The notes below the pieces were generated by a model. That model was not told the origin of the DNA and did not search any database. It worked only from the letters and a program-made list of their open reading frames with translations. The translations under genes and the position numbers were made by a program. Below are positions 8,160 through 17,643 of a stretch of DNA of 22,500 nt, in pieces; the first letter of the stretch is position 1, and every line of letters begins with the position of its first letter. Origin of the DNA: Cristatella mucedo (Eukaryota; Bryozoa; Phylactolaemata; Cristatellidae); contig WPIO01000016.1 in assembly GCA_009760855.2 (NCBI GenBank), positions 5,670,001-5,692,500 on the forward strand, read 5' to 3'.

Positions 8160-8986
8160 CACTACCTCTGGGGCCATGCGGTCGGCTTGCTTTGCCAGAG
8201 TTTCTCTGCAGACCGTTCGACAGCTGCAGCATTGCCATTGGCTGGCTGCTCGGACTGCAGACAGCTGGGTTCCCCCCCAAGATAAACCGGAAGCATGCCT
8301 CGGAGGTCAGTCAGACTTCGAGGTGGCCTCACCTCGAAATGCTGCCTGTCGGAAAACTGTACGACGCCGGCTACCTCATCTGCAGGCAGGAAGAAGTAGC
8401 TGAATTTACTCGTTGGGCTGAGGTAGCAGATGGAGACAGGTGCCTGCTCGAACCGGATGTGGCAGGATGTGGGCATTAGATGTCAGCAGCTGCCGTTTTG
8501 ACTCATCGTTGTTCTGTCCCTGCCAGATCTGCCGAGGCAAGCCCTCTCTAGCCGGCTGCACCTAGTCGTTGGAGTCGCTACTACGTCACAGAGACCCGTT
8601 TGCAGAGATTGCCGGGGGACTCGGCTCTGTGGAAGCTAAGAGGGATAGCGAAAAGCCGAGAAGTGCATATTTAGTTGATCGTCAAGTCTCTTAGCATTTT
8701 AGTTTTTGCACGACAGTACATAAGTGTGTATGTGCATTTAGTGCGAAGAAGACATCTTTTTATGCAAAGTGTACGTGTGGCTCTTTGAAAGCCGTCTGCC
8801 GGGCGCCCTGTGGTTGTTACCGAGCTGTACGTGAAACGAGACCTTCGCGACGACCACGGTATTTTATGCAAGCCGGGCGAGCCATTTCTCTACCGTTTGC
8901 GAAACATCGATCAGCACCTGCCGCGCACCCTTCGAGTTCAGCCTGGGCTGTCTGGCATTTGGCCTTTTCTCTCTCGCACGTTTTAG
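8160..8986 (+). other. Intron 1, 3' part
   Basis: No gene or repeat is recognised. The intron ends in a TC-rich tract (CCTTTTCTCTCTCGCACG) and the TTTTAG acceptor of exon B. Confidence 0.5.
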
Positions 8987-9065
8987 GATATGTCAACGGC
9001 AACCCGGCGCTGCTTCTGTATCCGGCCGACTCCCAGGGCAACCTGTGCGGCTTCGGGAACTTCAG
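8987..9065 (+). CDS. SLC44A: SLC44/CTL protein, internal exon B (start of extracellular loop)
   Basis: This exon continues the transporter just outside TM1. It begins after the acceptor TTTTAG with GA, which completes a glycine codon with the last base of exon A. The peptide GYVNGNPALLLYPADSQGNL continues as CGFGNF and matches the conserved CTL segment with a G-x-P turn, YP.DS.G and the following Cys-Gly. The preferred donor is AG|GTCGGG at 9066, giving an AGC serine codon across the junction with exon C (phase 2). A second donor, GG|GCAAGA at 9072, is also phase 2 and would add two residues as a GC-AG intron, so the 3' end is uncertain by 6 nt. The intron before it is about 3.8 kb and contains SINE, LINE and satellite sequence. 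Confidence 0.9.
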
Positions 9066-10255
9066 GTCGGGGCAAGAGCCGCTGGCTGCTGCCGCCGCCG
9101 CGGCAGCTACCTCGTGACCATCTCTGTCTGCCTTGCATCGGCCGTGCGTTGTTTTGGGTTTGTTTTTGGTCGCACTGCCAGCTCCCTTTGACACCAAGGG
9201 AAACAAGCCCGATAAAACGTCAGCGCTTTGCTCACCGCTTGCTCGTGTTTGTGCTCGCTCCGCTGCACGCTCGGGCTTGCTGCAGCACGCATTCTCACCA
9301 GTGGCCCTGCTGTGCCTGTGTCGTGCGTGCGCCGCCTCAGCGTTGCTTGAGGGTCTGGAGGCGTGGGCGACTCCGGGTTGAGTCAGCCACCGGCAGTTGC
9401 TCTCAGCTGTTATTTAGCAAAGGCCCGTCCTTGTGTACCTAGCCGCCGGGGGAGGGGGGGGGGGCAGTAACTCGAGACTCCTTTGTTTTGGCTGGCTGTA
9501 GTCGATTGTGTTTGCTTGACCGTGACCCCCATCCTGGGGAGGGCGCCACCGTGGGGGAAGGAGGGGCCTGGGTCGATTCTGTGGCACAGGACACAGGAGT
9601 TGGCACTTCCTTCTTTATCTCGGGCCATTTGTCTCGGTCGAAAGGAACAGAAAGCCGCCATCGCCGACAAAGCTAGCCAGTTTGCAGGCAGTGAGCAGGC
9701 AGGTGGCTAGGACAACATTCCCCTTTGGCAAGGCCGGCGCTCAAGATGCCGCTCAAGATGCCGGTCGGCGTCACGTGACGCTCGAGCTCTGTAAGGCCAG
9801 CATCGAGAGCATTCGGGTAGAGAGCCTGCTAGGCTGCCGTTCTGCCCGGCCTTTTGACATCACGGGCAAGATGGCGAGGCAATGCCAAGAGGTTAAGCTT
9901 AAGCCGAGACGCTACGCTTATTTTTATTACTCCCCCCCCCTAGGCTCCTTGGCTCAAAAGTCGAGTTTTTTGCTCGTGTCAGAAGGATTTCGAAACAGTG
10001 CAGGTTAGAATACAATCTATTGGTGATAAAAAAAAAGTTGCGTTCAGACGAATTGGCGCTTCTGAAAGGAGCAGTCCATTCGCAAATGGATGATGAAATC
10101 GGCTCGAAAGGCACGAATATGATATTCTTGTGCATACCACCGGTAGCTTTTTTCACATATCTGGTGGGTCAAATGGTTAAAGCTACGCTTAAGCTGATTC
10201 AAACATGTTCGTTCCTCTTGATGCAGCTGATATTGATTGTGGGAATCCCTCTTCT
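9066..10255 (+). other. Intron 2, 5' part
   Basis: GC-rich near the exon, with a poly-G run at 9449-9465. A duplicated CGCTCAAGATGCCG phrase lies near 9738-9762. An open frame at 10020-10250 with a hydrophobic segment has no recognisable family and lies inside the intron, so it is not called as a gene. Confidence 0.45.
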
Positions 10256-10256
10256 C

Positions 10257-10380
10257 CAATCGATGCTCGATTGGTGCTTGATCGATGCCCGATCGATGCT
10301 TGATCTATGGTCGATCGGTGCTTGATCGATGCCCGATCGATGCTTGATATATGCCCGATTGGTGCTTGATCGATGCCTGC
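10257..10380 (+). repeat. 11-bp GATC-rich minisatellite
   Basis: Tandem units of the form CGATGCYYGAT, repeated about eleven times. They are organised in a higher-order block of about 44 bp (GATCGATGCCCGATCGATGC starts twice, 44 nt apart). The array is rich in ATCGAT and GATCGATC palindromes. The minus-strand ORF across it, with an IDRAS/IGHRSS-like periodic peptide, is a consequence of the repeat. Confidence 0.9.
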
Positions 10381-10409
10381 TTGGGTACTTGTAAGCCTGT
10401 CACTGGTCA

Positions 10410-10760
10410 TATGTAATGCACCTCCGTCTGTAACTCCACAAACCCGCAAAGACTATGTGGATGTTACACAGGACAGTTTTGTGTAGCAGCGCACTCACAG
10501 CCTAAGCGGCTTTCGGTACGCATTCGGCAGCCAACAGACTTCATCTCACGCAACAAAGAGAAAGTGGGAAGCATAGCCGAGTCAGGAGAGTGGTTGAGGT
10601 AGTGAGTAGCATGAAAGTTGCAGCTCAGGACGGCCGGAAAGAATGTGCCATAGTCGGCAGCAGGTGAGTATTTGTCGTTGGGTGAGAATTGTGGAAGGGA
10701 GTTCCACAGTCCAGGACCTGCAGAGCAAAAGCTTCTGCCGCCAACGGTCTTTAAGCAACA
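10410..10760 (-). repeat. Family B dispersed repeat (inverted copy)
   Basis: On the minus strand it runs from AGCTTTTGCTCTGCAGGTCC through GGAACTCCCTTCCAC, CTACTCACTACCTCAACCAC and CTTTGTTGCGTGAGATGAAG to GTTACAGACGGAGGTGCATT, matching 3850-4165 along its length and 18222-18620 in part. Relatedness may extend on to about 10860, where the minus-strand sequence still looks like decayed coding, but no second copy confirms it. Confidence 0.75.
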
Positions 10761-10879
10761 CCCGGTACAGGGTAGAGAGCATAAGTTTGTTCTGTGCGCT
10801 GCTTTTGGAAATGACTATGTGTACGTTGCAAACTGATTTGCAGCTCATTAAACGTTGCTACCGCTCAAACAGACTGCTG

Positions 10880-11700
10880 GATGAATGAGAAAGCGGTAGC
10901 TGCCGATGTCTGTCGTTCACCTTGCATTCTTCATTGTGTACTATCGTGTGCTGTTGAGCGGTGCTGCGCTGTCAGATACGATATTTACGAATATTTGGTT
11001 TTCATAAGACCAAATCTTGGTGGCTGCTTTTTGGAGGAATTGCCATGCAATCCGAAGCAACTGCCGTACGGTCCTTGCCCATGACGCCCGTGACGCCTTC
11101 TCCTACTGTAGTCTTTTCAACTCATACGACTGCAAGATTTTATGCATACCACATTGATTTCTATTGTGCAAAGGCGCCTGATCCGATGTACAGGAAGATG
11201 CATATCCGTAAAGTCATCGGAGCCAATCCTAGCAGGAGGGGGAGCGCAGCCAGCACTTCCCATGTAGCCAATCGCTTTGGCGATTGAAGCATCTAGTGCA
11301 CGAGGGTCTGCTAAAAACAGGTGAAAATCTGTCTGGCTCATTACTCTGCTTCGTAGATGTGAGCCAGGGATCATCGCTCACCTTCGAGCTACTACTGGTC
11401 GGGATAACATTAAAAACTGCAAGTTTCTCGTCGAGTTTTGCTTAATTAGAGTGGACTTGGATGAAATGTGGCAATTGGTTGCACCTGCATTGAAAACTGC
11501 TGCCTCTGTTTGAGCTGGGTCAGAGGTGAAGGATGACCATGTAAATGCCATGTAAGTTTAAAATAAACTGCCAGATAAACTGTGACCCTTCTAGAGGGAG
11601 CTTAGATCGCGATTTTCTCCTCCTCTTGTCCACACAACAGTCGTAGCTTTTTTGTGCTCGTGTCTTGGGTCTGTAGAGGCAAGGCGGCTGCATGCAGGTT
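10880..11700 (+). other. Intron 2, unannotated part
   Basis: No exon, RNA gene or repeat match found. ORFs are short and without recognisable motifs. Confidence 0.5.
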
Positions 11701-11706
11701 CATTCA

Positions 11707-12168
11707 CCCACTCCCGAACCAGGCCAAGCATCGCACCACCCGCTTTTCGGAATCTAACGGTTTACCTACAAACCTCAAATCCTTTGGTGACCGTGCATTT
11801 AGTTTGTATGCTGCCAAAGCCTGGAACTTACTTCCGACTTGTGTCACGACATCATCCACTGACTTGACCACAATTAAAAAGAACTTAAAAGCGCACTTAT
11901 TTAGGACAGGATTTAGTGGGTCCCTGTGATTCGTCCTTTATATGCTTGTGCATGCTGGCACTGTTGCATGCGGCCACTAACCACACTCGCATGCTGACCC
12001 TGTGCACGCGCACCCCTAACCACGCTACTCATGTTGTTCATCAAGCACGATATCACTCACCATTCGACCGTGTTTCCTTTTCTGCAAATGTAAAGCGCCT
12101 AGAAAGCGATTGAGTTCTCTGAGGGCGCTTTATCAAGCACATTGTTATTATTAATATTATTATTATTA
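11707..12168 (+). mobile_element. LINE family A, 5'-truncated 3' end
   Basis: It starts within the coding part (NQAKHRTTRFSESNGL...NLKSFGDRAFSLYAAKAWNLLP) and runs to the protein's C-terminus ...HLFRTGFSGSL with a stop near 11929. The 3' UTR follows (TGATTCGTCCTTTATATGCT, CTGACCCTGTGCACG), ending AGCGATTGAGTTCTCTGAGGGCG and (ATT)n. The C-terminal frame is intact. It lies in intron 2, just 145 nt before exon C. Confidence 0.87.
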
Positions 12169-12312
12169 ACCTTCTGATATCGGTCAGCATTTGCACCGTG
12201 CCACTTAGGCTGCCGGCGGCTGTGCGCCGCCGCCTTTGCACCGCTCCGAGCACTGCCGCCGATCGTGTAGCAGCAACGCTGAACCTTGCCGCTGCGGTTG
12301 CTGACGTTGCAG

Positions 12313-12565
12313 CTCTCGGCCGGTTCTCTTCTTCTTCGACCTGCTGGATTGCGCCAAGCTCGGCCCGGCGGTGCTGGCCAGCGGCTGTCCGACGCCGCAG
12401 GTGTGCCTCGCCTCCTGCCCGAGTGGCTACTGGTCGTGGTATGCACAGGCAGCCGCCGAGGAATCCGCCGCGCTCAGCAGCCTGCCGGCTGCGCTCAGCT
12501 CTGCCAAGTTGCTGCGCAGCAAGATGATATGCAAGTACGGTGTCAATGCCTCCACCAGCGTCAAG
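12313..12565 (+). CDS. SLC44A: SLC44/CTL protein, internal exon C (cysteine-rich extracellular loop)
   Basis: At 253 nt this is the largest exon in the window. It begins after the acceptor GACGTTGCAG with one base that completes a serine (or glycine) codon from exon B, and ends AAG|GTGAGC in phase 0. It encodes RPVLFFFDLLDC, then the family hallmark GCPTPQVCLASCP, then an alanine/serine-rich stretch and ICKYGVNASTSVK. The CPTPQ-C-x3-CP block is diagnostic of CTL2/4/5-like members and lies in the large extracellular loop between TM1 and TM2, where cysteines form disulfides. NAS near the end is a candidate N-glycosylation site. The frame stays open 95 codons past the donor into intron 3. The upstream intron is about 3.2 kb and the downstream one about 9.3 kb. 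Confidence 0.93.
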
Positions 12566-12629
12566 GTGAGCCGAACCTCTTTCCTCCTCGGGTGGATCTC
12601 CACCCGCCGAGGTTGTCGATTGCTCGGTT

Positions 12630-12732
12630 GCCCTCGGTGCCGAACCTTTAACCTTTGCCCTCGTTGCCGAATCTTTAACCTCTGTGCTCGGTGCCGAACC
12701 TTTAACCTTTGCCCTCGGTGCCGAACCTTCGA
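12630..12732 (+). repeat. 27-bp tandem repeat in intron 3
   Basis: CTCGGTGCCGAACCTTTAAC and close variants start at 12633, 12660, 12687 and 12714, an exact 27-nt period. It lies just after exon C. Because 27 is a multiple of three, the exon C frame passes through it without a stop and would encode a nine-residue unit like CPRCRTFNL. Confidence 0.93.
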
Positions 12733-12734
12733 AG

Positions 12735-13040
12735 CCCTATTTCCTTGGGTGAACTGCCATGTATCAAGTGAACACCAGAGGCTGAAGAGAGACGCCGAGA
12801 CTGCGTCCTTGACACGAAGCTTGGCAGTGTCGTATCAAGTGTCTGCCCAGTAGACCAAGCCGGTGGCTGGGCGGGGTCTTCAGCTGCTCCCGACTCTTTA
12901 CTCGGCTCATGCTTCTTGGATTATTTAAATTCCTCCCGGGCTAAAGAGCGGCCACAGGCGACTCCAAGCTTAGGGCGTGGACCTTTTTGCTGAGATCTAT
13001 GCTGCGACTTCCCACGAGCTGTCCTCGGATGTGCTACTCA
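12735..13040 (+). other. Intron 3 between the tandem repeat and the old LINE
   Basis: No gene recognised. The exon C reading frame, if intron 3 were retained, ends at the TAG of 12851-12853. Confidence 0.5.
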
Positions 13041-13943
13041 AAACAGGACCTGCTTAACATAAGGTGCGACGTCGCCATTAGTCAATACATACCGGCGGAT
13101 CTTCTTTGGTGGGTCAGTAAGAATCTCCCTGCTTACTGCCCTCAACTGCTCGGCTATCAAACCTAGGAAGTGTAAGTTTAAAGCACTGTTTAGCTGTCAT
13201 TGTAGCTCACTTGCCGTGCCTCAGCATGAAGTGAACAGTCGACCCGTCGGCCCTTACTAGGGTTCCCGTCGGCCAAATTCATTGACTGCAGGGCCGGCTA
13301 TGGGACGGCCTCTTAAATTCCCCCTGTTTAATGTTTGCTCACTAACAACCAAGGGGCTCCTTGTCCGAGATCAGTTTATCCACGAGAACCTAGATGTGTT
13401 TCCATTGTCCGAGACATGGGTGCAACCCTGCTCTGGTGGCTGTGTATCTGGGACTTTCCTGTGAGATGCAGTGCTGCCGTGAAGCCGTTCACCAGTCAAC
13501 GGTCGAGAAAATTATGGCAGTTTAATAAGGCAGCCGACAAACAGAACGTGAACCGTATCCAAATATGGACAAAGAATGAGCAACCAACGGGTCCAATATA
13601 TAGTGGTTCTGATCAGCCGTAGCTGGTGTGGCCTTGGCAGGGGTCTATTGGCCTAGGTGTGGCCAATCAGCTGTGGTCTGCAGCTCAGTACATAGCTGGT
13701 GTCCTGAGTCAGTCAGTGATGCAGTGCAGGTCAAGGTTAAATCGTCCGGCACAATGGCTGTGAAGCGGATTCAGCCAACATTCCCCATCCGGTTTTTATT
13801 CTTTCACACCATGCGGTCCGACAAGGTGGGTGGTGGGGTTACTGTCGTTTTTCATAAATCGTTTGGCTCTAAGATCTTCTGCATTTCACATATACCATCG
13901 TTTGAGTCAGTTGCTATTAGGTCCCCATCAAAGACCATACCTT

Positions 13944-13951
13944 TTACAGTT
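13944..13951 (+). repeat. Left target-site duplication of nested LINE
   Basis: TTACAGTT here is repeated at 14443-14450. Removing one copy and the intervening insert restores the endonuclease reading KTIPFTV|VIYRP, the normal motif order. Confidence 0.75.
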
Positions 13952-14442
13952 TCATTCTATGGCTCCAGCCTATCTTTCAGAGATACTACCCCATCAGGCA
14001 AAGCATCGTACCACTCGCTTTTCGGAATCCAACAGTCTAGAAATACCTCGTACAAACCTTAAATCCTTTGGAGACCGTGCATTTAGCTCGTATGCTCCCA
14101 CAGCCTGGAACTCCCTCCCGACCTGCATCAGAACATCCCCTGACCTGACCACATTTAAAAGAAACTTAAAAACATACCTATTTAGGACAGCATTTAGTGG
14201 GTCCTTGTGATTCGTCCTCGATGTGCTTATGCGTGCTGACACTGTTCATGCTGCCACTAACCACATTTGCATGCTGACCCAGTGCATGTAACCCCTAACC
14301 ATGTTATTCATTTTGTTTGTTTTCAAGCATGATTTTACTTACTATTCTATTGCGTATCACTTTGCAGCAAATGTAAAGCGCCTAGAAAGAGATTAAGTTC
14401 TCTGAGGGCGCTTTATCAAGTGCAATATTATTATTATTATTA
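13952..14442 (+). mobile_element. LINE family A, nested 5'-truncated insertion
   Basis: This is the best-preserved family A 3' end in the window. It starts in codons for HSMAPAYLSEILPHQAKHRT, continues in one open frame through SFGDRAFSSYAPTAWNSLPT and LTTFKRNLKTYLFRTAFSGS to the stop at 14208-14210, then a 3' UTR of about 230 nt. It ends with GCAAATGTAAAGCGCCTAGA, AGAGATTAAGTTCTCTGAGGGCGC and (ATT)n. Its 491 nt lie between 8-bp direct repeats inside the old LINE's endonuclease sequence, showing a younger insertion into an existing element. Too short to be autonomous. Confidence 0.92.
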
Positions 14443-14450
14443 TTACAGTT
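14443..14450 (+). repeat. Right target-site duplication of nested LINE
   Basis: The second TTACAGTT, directly after the (ATT)n tail of the nested insert. Confidence 0.75.
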
Positions 14451-14796
14451 GTTATCTACCGACCTCATTCTGGCCGTGTAAGCTTGTTTATGAGGAGTTG
14501 TCGGACTTCTTCACCACAATATATGTGTGCATGTGACTAGTCGTTATTGATCGCAGAAGACTCCAGTATTCACGTTGACAACCCTGCTGCAGCCGTGTCT
14601 GCTAATTTTTTTACTGTTCTGAAAAAGAACTTTGGTTGGTCCAAAACGTTAATCATACCACTTATATCGGTTGCCATATCCTGGATCTCATTGTCACTCA
14701 GGATGCCTACCCCACTGACCTTTTTGTGTGCCTGCTGGCCATCTCTTATCATTGCTCTGCCTTGTTTACTGTTCCTGCTTGGTAGACAGCATCGAA

Positions 14797-14885
14797 ACCC
14801 TCACTGATCACTGATCACTGATTTGCTGTGAATGGCAGCTATAGAAGCGCTATAAAAATGCTGGCTATGAAAATCAGCTGAAAAT
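14797..14885 (+). repeat. Short direct repeats and a possible tail inside the old LINE
   Basis: CACTGATCACTGATCACTGAT is a 7-bp unit repeated (CACTGAT). It is followed by GAAGCGCTATAAAAATGCTGG, which resembles the end of a SINE/LINE tail. It interrupts recognisable LINE coding sequence, so it may be a small further insertion. Confidence 0.4.
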
Positions 14886-15431
14886 TTACCTTTACCTTTA
14901 CTGATGCAGTTAACATGAAACTTAGGTGCACCCTTGCCGAGCATTCCCCATATATTCTAACCAGTCGTGGAGATTCCTTTCAAATATCCAAAAAATTTCA
15001 AAAGATGTGCTTTTTAATCGAAGGCTTGAACTCAGCTTTAAAAAATCTTGATCTGATGACGATCTAGCCAATTTCTAAGACTTCCTACGAGTCTACACCG
15101 AAAGTTTGTATCAGAAGCTTAAAAAGCCAAAGCTTATTTTTTCACTCGAAAACTGAAGTCCTGCAAATCTTACCCAAAGCAGGTTTATACGACAACGATC
15201 TGCATGCCTACTCTCAGGGATCTCACTTCCCAGATATTAACCGCTCGGCAGACAAGTTTTCAGCCTTTTTCATTGACAAAAGTGCACATATTCGTGACTT
15301 CATAAAACCCCCTCCGACTGAAGCAATTATTGAGTCGAAACCTATGACCTCCCTTAAGAGATTTTTTGAGGTTTGTGCTTGCGATATGGCTACCTTAATA
15401 ATATTTAGTCAAAAGGGCTCGTCTCCTGAAG

Positions 15432-15443
15432 ACCCTATGCCAT
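15432..15443 (+). repeat. Left target-site duplication of SINE S2
   Basis: ACCCTATGCCAT occurs here and again, perfectly, at 15573-15584, flanking the SINE. Confidence 0.92.
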
Positions 15444-15572
15444 ATAATTAATTTGTCCAGCGGTTAAGGTGCTTGCCCCGTGGGCCAAGGTCGTAGGCTC
15501 GAGCCTGAGGCATATGGGAAGCACCTGAGTAGAGATTTAGTTCACTTGGGGCGCTATACGAATTCACTATTT
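15444..15572 (+). mobile_element. tRNA-derived SINE, family S2, with intact target duplication
   Basis: A 129-nt element: ATTTGTCCAGCGGTTAAGGT (A-box region), GTCGTAGGCTCGAGCCTGAG (B box), GGCATATGGGAAGCACCTGA, then AGAGATTTAGTTCACTTGGGGCGCTATACG and a short end. A 12-bp perfect target duplication brackets it exactly, so both ends are defined. It is inserted into the decayed RT linker of the old LINE. The 3' motif matches the LINE A 3' end, which suggests mobilisation by LINE A or a relative. A second copy is at 6652-6795 on the other strand. Confidence 0.93.
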
Positions 15573-15584
15573 ACCCTATGCCAT
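15573..15584 (+). repeat. Right target-site duplication of SINE S2
   Basis: The second ACCCTATGCCAT, after which recognisable LINE sequence resumes. Confidence 0.92.
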
Positions 15585-16329
15585 TCCTCGGTGTTCTTCA
15601 CTGACAGACGATCCTAGCCCAGCCATAGCTGAGATTTTTCGTGCTTATGTGGATATAGGGGTTGTACCCAATTTTTCGAATCGGCCATCGCTAGACCGAT
15701 CATTAAAAAGCCTGGATTAGATTAAGATGTTCTAGCAAACTGTCACCCATTTTCCCTGGTTGTCAAAAATTCTTGAAAAGATTGTCGCTAAGCAGTTTGT
15801 AGCTCACATAAAAAAAGACTATGTTGTCATAAAAATTCAGTCTCGATTCAAGCGACGCCACTCCACCGAAATTTCTGTCCTCCGTATAACTAATGACATC
15901 CTATGCAGCAACGAGGATGGGATTGTCTCTGCCCTTCAGGATCTACTCAGCTGCATTGACTGCACTAGTGATCGCGGAGTGCTACTTGAATGATTGAGAA
16001 TAACAATAGGTCTGGAAGACGAGGCACTGGCCTGGTTCAAATTGTACTCGTCCGATCGTTTTCAATCCGTGTCGTGTGGGGTTGAGGTCTTATCCACGAG
16101 ACCATTCACCTGTGGAGTCCCACTAGCGTGTCCACCGTCAGTCCTTTGCTGTTCTTCATTTATACTCAGCTTCTGGGAAAAGCGGTGTCTCCTGATCACT
16201 TCCTGTCCACCTTCCACTTCATTCATTGGTTATTTTTGACGAAGAAATTTATTCTGAATCTTTTCAAGTATTTGACAACGTTGAGTCGGTTGCTTGCGGC
16301 CGAGTCTTCTTGGGGTGTACTGTGGTGAG

Positions 16330-17640
16330 GGATTACATGGCTGGCATAGCTACCAATCGCTTAAGCCCGAGTCCCATGCTCTCCCTTCTGTGCCTCTGCC
16401 CGAGCCTCCGTTCAACCAGCACCTGCACCCACCCCCATTATAGCCTTGCATTAAATTATACGTATCTATTTGGCAATTTAATCCATTCTAAAAAAAAACA
16501 CTCAAGGTTCTGGTAAAATATTCGAAGTCTCTCCAGCTTAGTAGTCGTGCCACTGTCTGTGCCGTCTACCTCCTTAGCGGAGAAACAGTTCGTGAACGTG
16601 TGCGCGTGTGCGCTCACTCGTGCATAAGTGTGTCTGTGTGATTGATGCTTTGCTCAAAGGATGCTGAGAGAGACTGAGTGGGCCGAGTTGGTGAGCACAG
16701 AGACGAAGGTAAATCAACAGAGCAAGTGCAGAAAGAGAGGGAGAGAGAATAGCTAAACTCCGTGGCTTTTAGCATATTAGTCATCTATTTTGGGGCTAGT
16801 GAATTTTATTTAGCCACCGGCAATTTGTAGAATTTTCTAAAAAAAAACATTCGAAATAAGCATGGTCTACACATCTCTCTAATTAATAAGCTATAAGGGC
16901 CTGCGCCTCAGCTTATCCTGAACACCTTATTTATTCCTTAGAATTTCCTGTCCCTACGGCCATTTTATATTGCAAACTACGGCATACTGTCGATAGATGG
17001 CGATGGACAACAAGGAAGCACAGAGGAGGAAGCTCTTTCCTGTGGGGCAGTGCGCTGTGCTCTTACCCCTCAGAGAATCGATCTTCGTGTCCGACTTTAT
17101 ACAATGTAGTGTTTCGACCTCTGCATGGTGGTAGAAAATACCCTCTGGGGAAGAAATACTTGAATTTCAAATCTTTGTTTTTTCTGGGGTTGCATACTGT
17201 CGAGACTACGACTTCTTAGTGTATTATTGCATTACTAGAAAAGGCTCGTGAGGAATCACAGGATATCATAAATGGATAAATGGCTAATTCAACGACTCGC
17301 CAACTCAGCATTCATCACATGCAGCCATACATCGGAGCTTGGATCTACGGACAAATCTGGAGTAGAGCTATTTGAACTTCTCGAACTTTTTCTTTTTTTT
17401 TTTAAATGGCAGGGTGTTCCATGAATTAGTCGTGGTTATGAATTCGTGGAATTCAAATAGAAAGTTCTCATGAGAATGCAACCTCTCACACGCTCACGTC
17501 TGGAAACCTCAGGAACATTCTAAGTTTGCTGGACATGCAGACGGGCGAATAAATCTTCAATGCATTATTTTTACTTTTATTAATAGGAGTGCTATCTATC
17601 ATTCTCATTTATATATGCAAACTGCACCGGCTCTCTTCCC
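16330..17640 (+). other. Intron 3, AT-rich unannotated part
   Basis: No gene is recognised. It includes a G/A-rich run at 16730-16750 and T- or A-rich tracts near 17390-17405 and 16840-16850. It may contain the unrecognisable remainder of the old LINE. Confidence 0.5.
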
Positions 17641-17643
17641 ATT

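Larger units (their letters stand above)
13040..16300 (+). pseudogene. Decayed CR1/L2-like LINE with endonuclease and reverse-transcriptase remnants
   Basis: This is a dead autonomous non-LTR retrotransposon in several frames. The endonuclease start is at 13300-13420 (LKFPLFNVCSLTTKGLLVRD, then LDVFPLSETW). The central endonuclease is at 13740-13951 (GGGVTVVFHKSFGSK...KTIPFTV) and resumes after a nested insertion at 14451 (VIYRPHSGR). Near 14570-14770 come IHVDNP and HILDLIVTQD. A linker with FFIDKSAHIRDFI...SSPEDPMP follows (15250-15443). After a nested SINE, RT sequence runs from 15585: LSKILEKIVAKQF, RFKRRHSTEISVLRITNDIL, ITIGLEDEALAWFK, STRPFTCGVP. The expected YADD catalytic motif is not preserved near 16215-16240. 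Frameshifts and stops abound. Ends are approximate, and no 3' end was found after about 16300. Confidence 0.85.

Noticed and set aside
7381-8403. Long + strand ORF of 340 codons, and the overlapping one at 7358-8113
   Set aside because: Most of it is the C/T minisatellite read as Ser/Pro/Leu/Phe runs in several frames at once; no family motif.
10020-10325. ORF with a hydrophobic segment in intron 2
   Set aside because: No recognisable family, no compatible splice phase with the transporter exons, and its end runs into the minisatellite.
10189-10449. Minus-strand ORF with periodic IDRASIGHRSS-like peptide
   Set aside because: Direct product of the 11-bp tandem repeat; no non-repeat domain.
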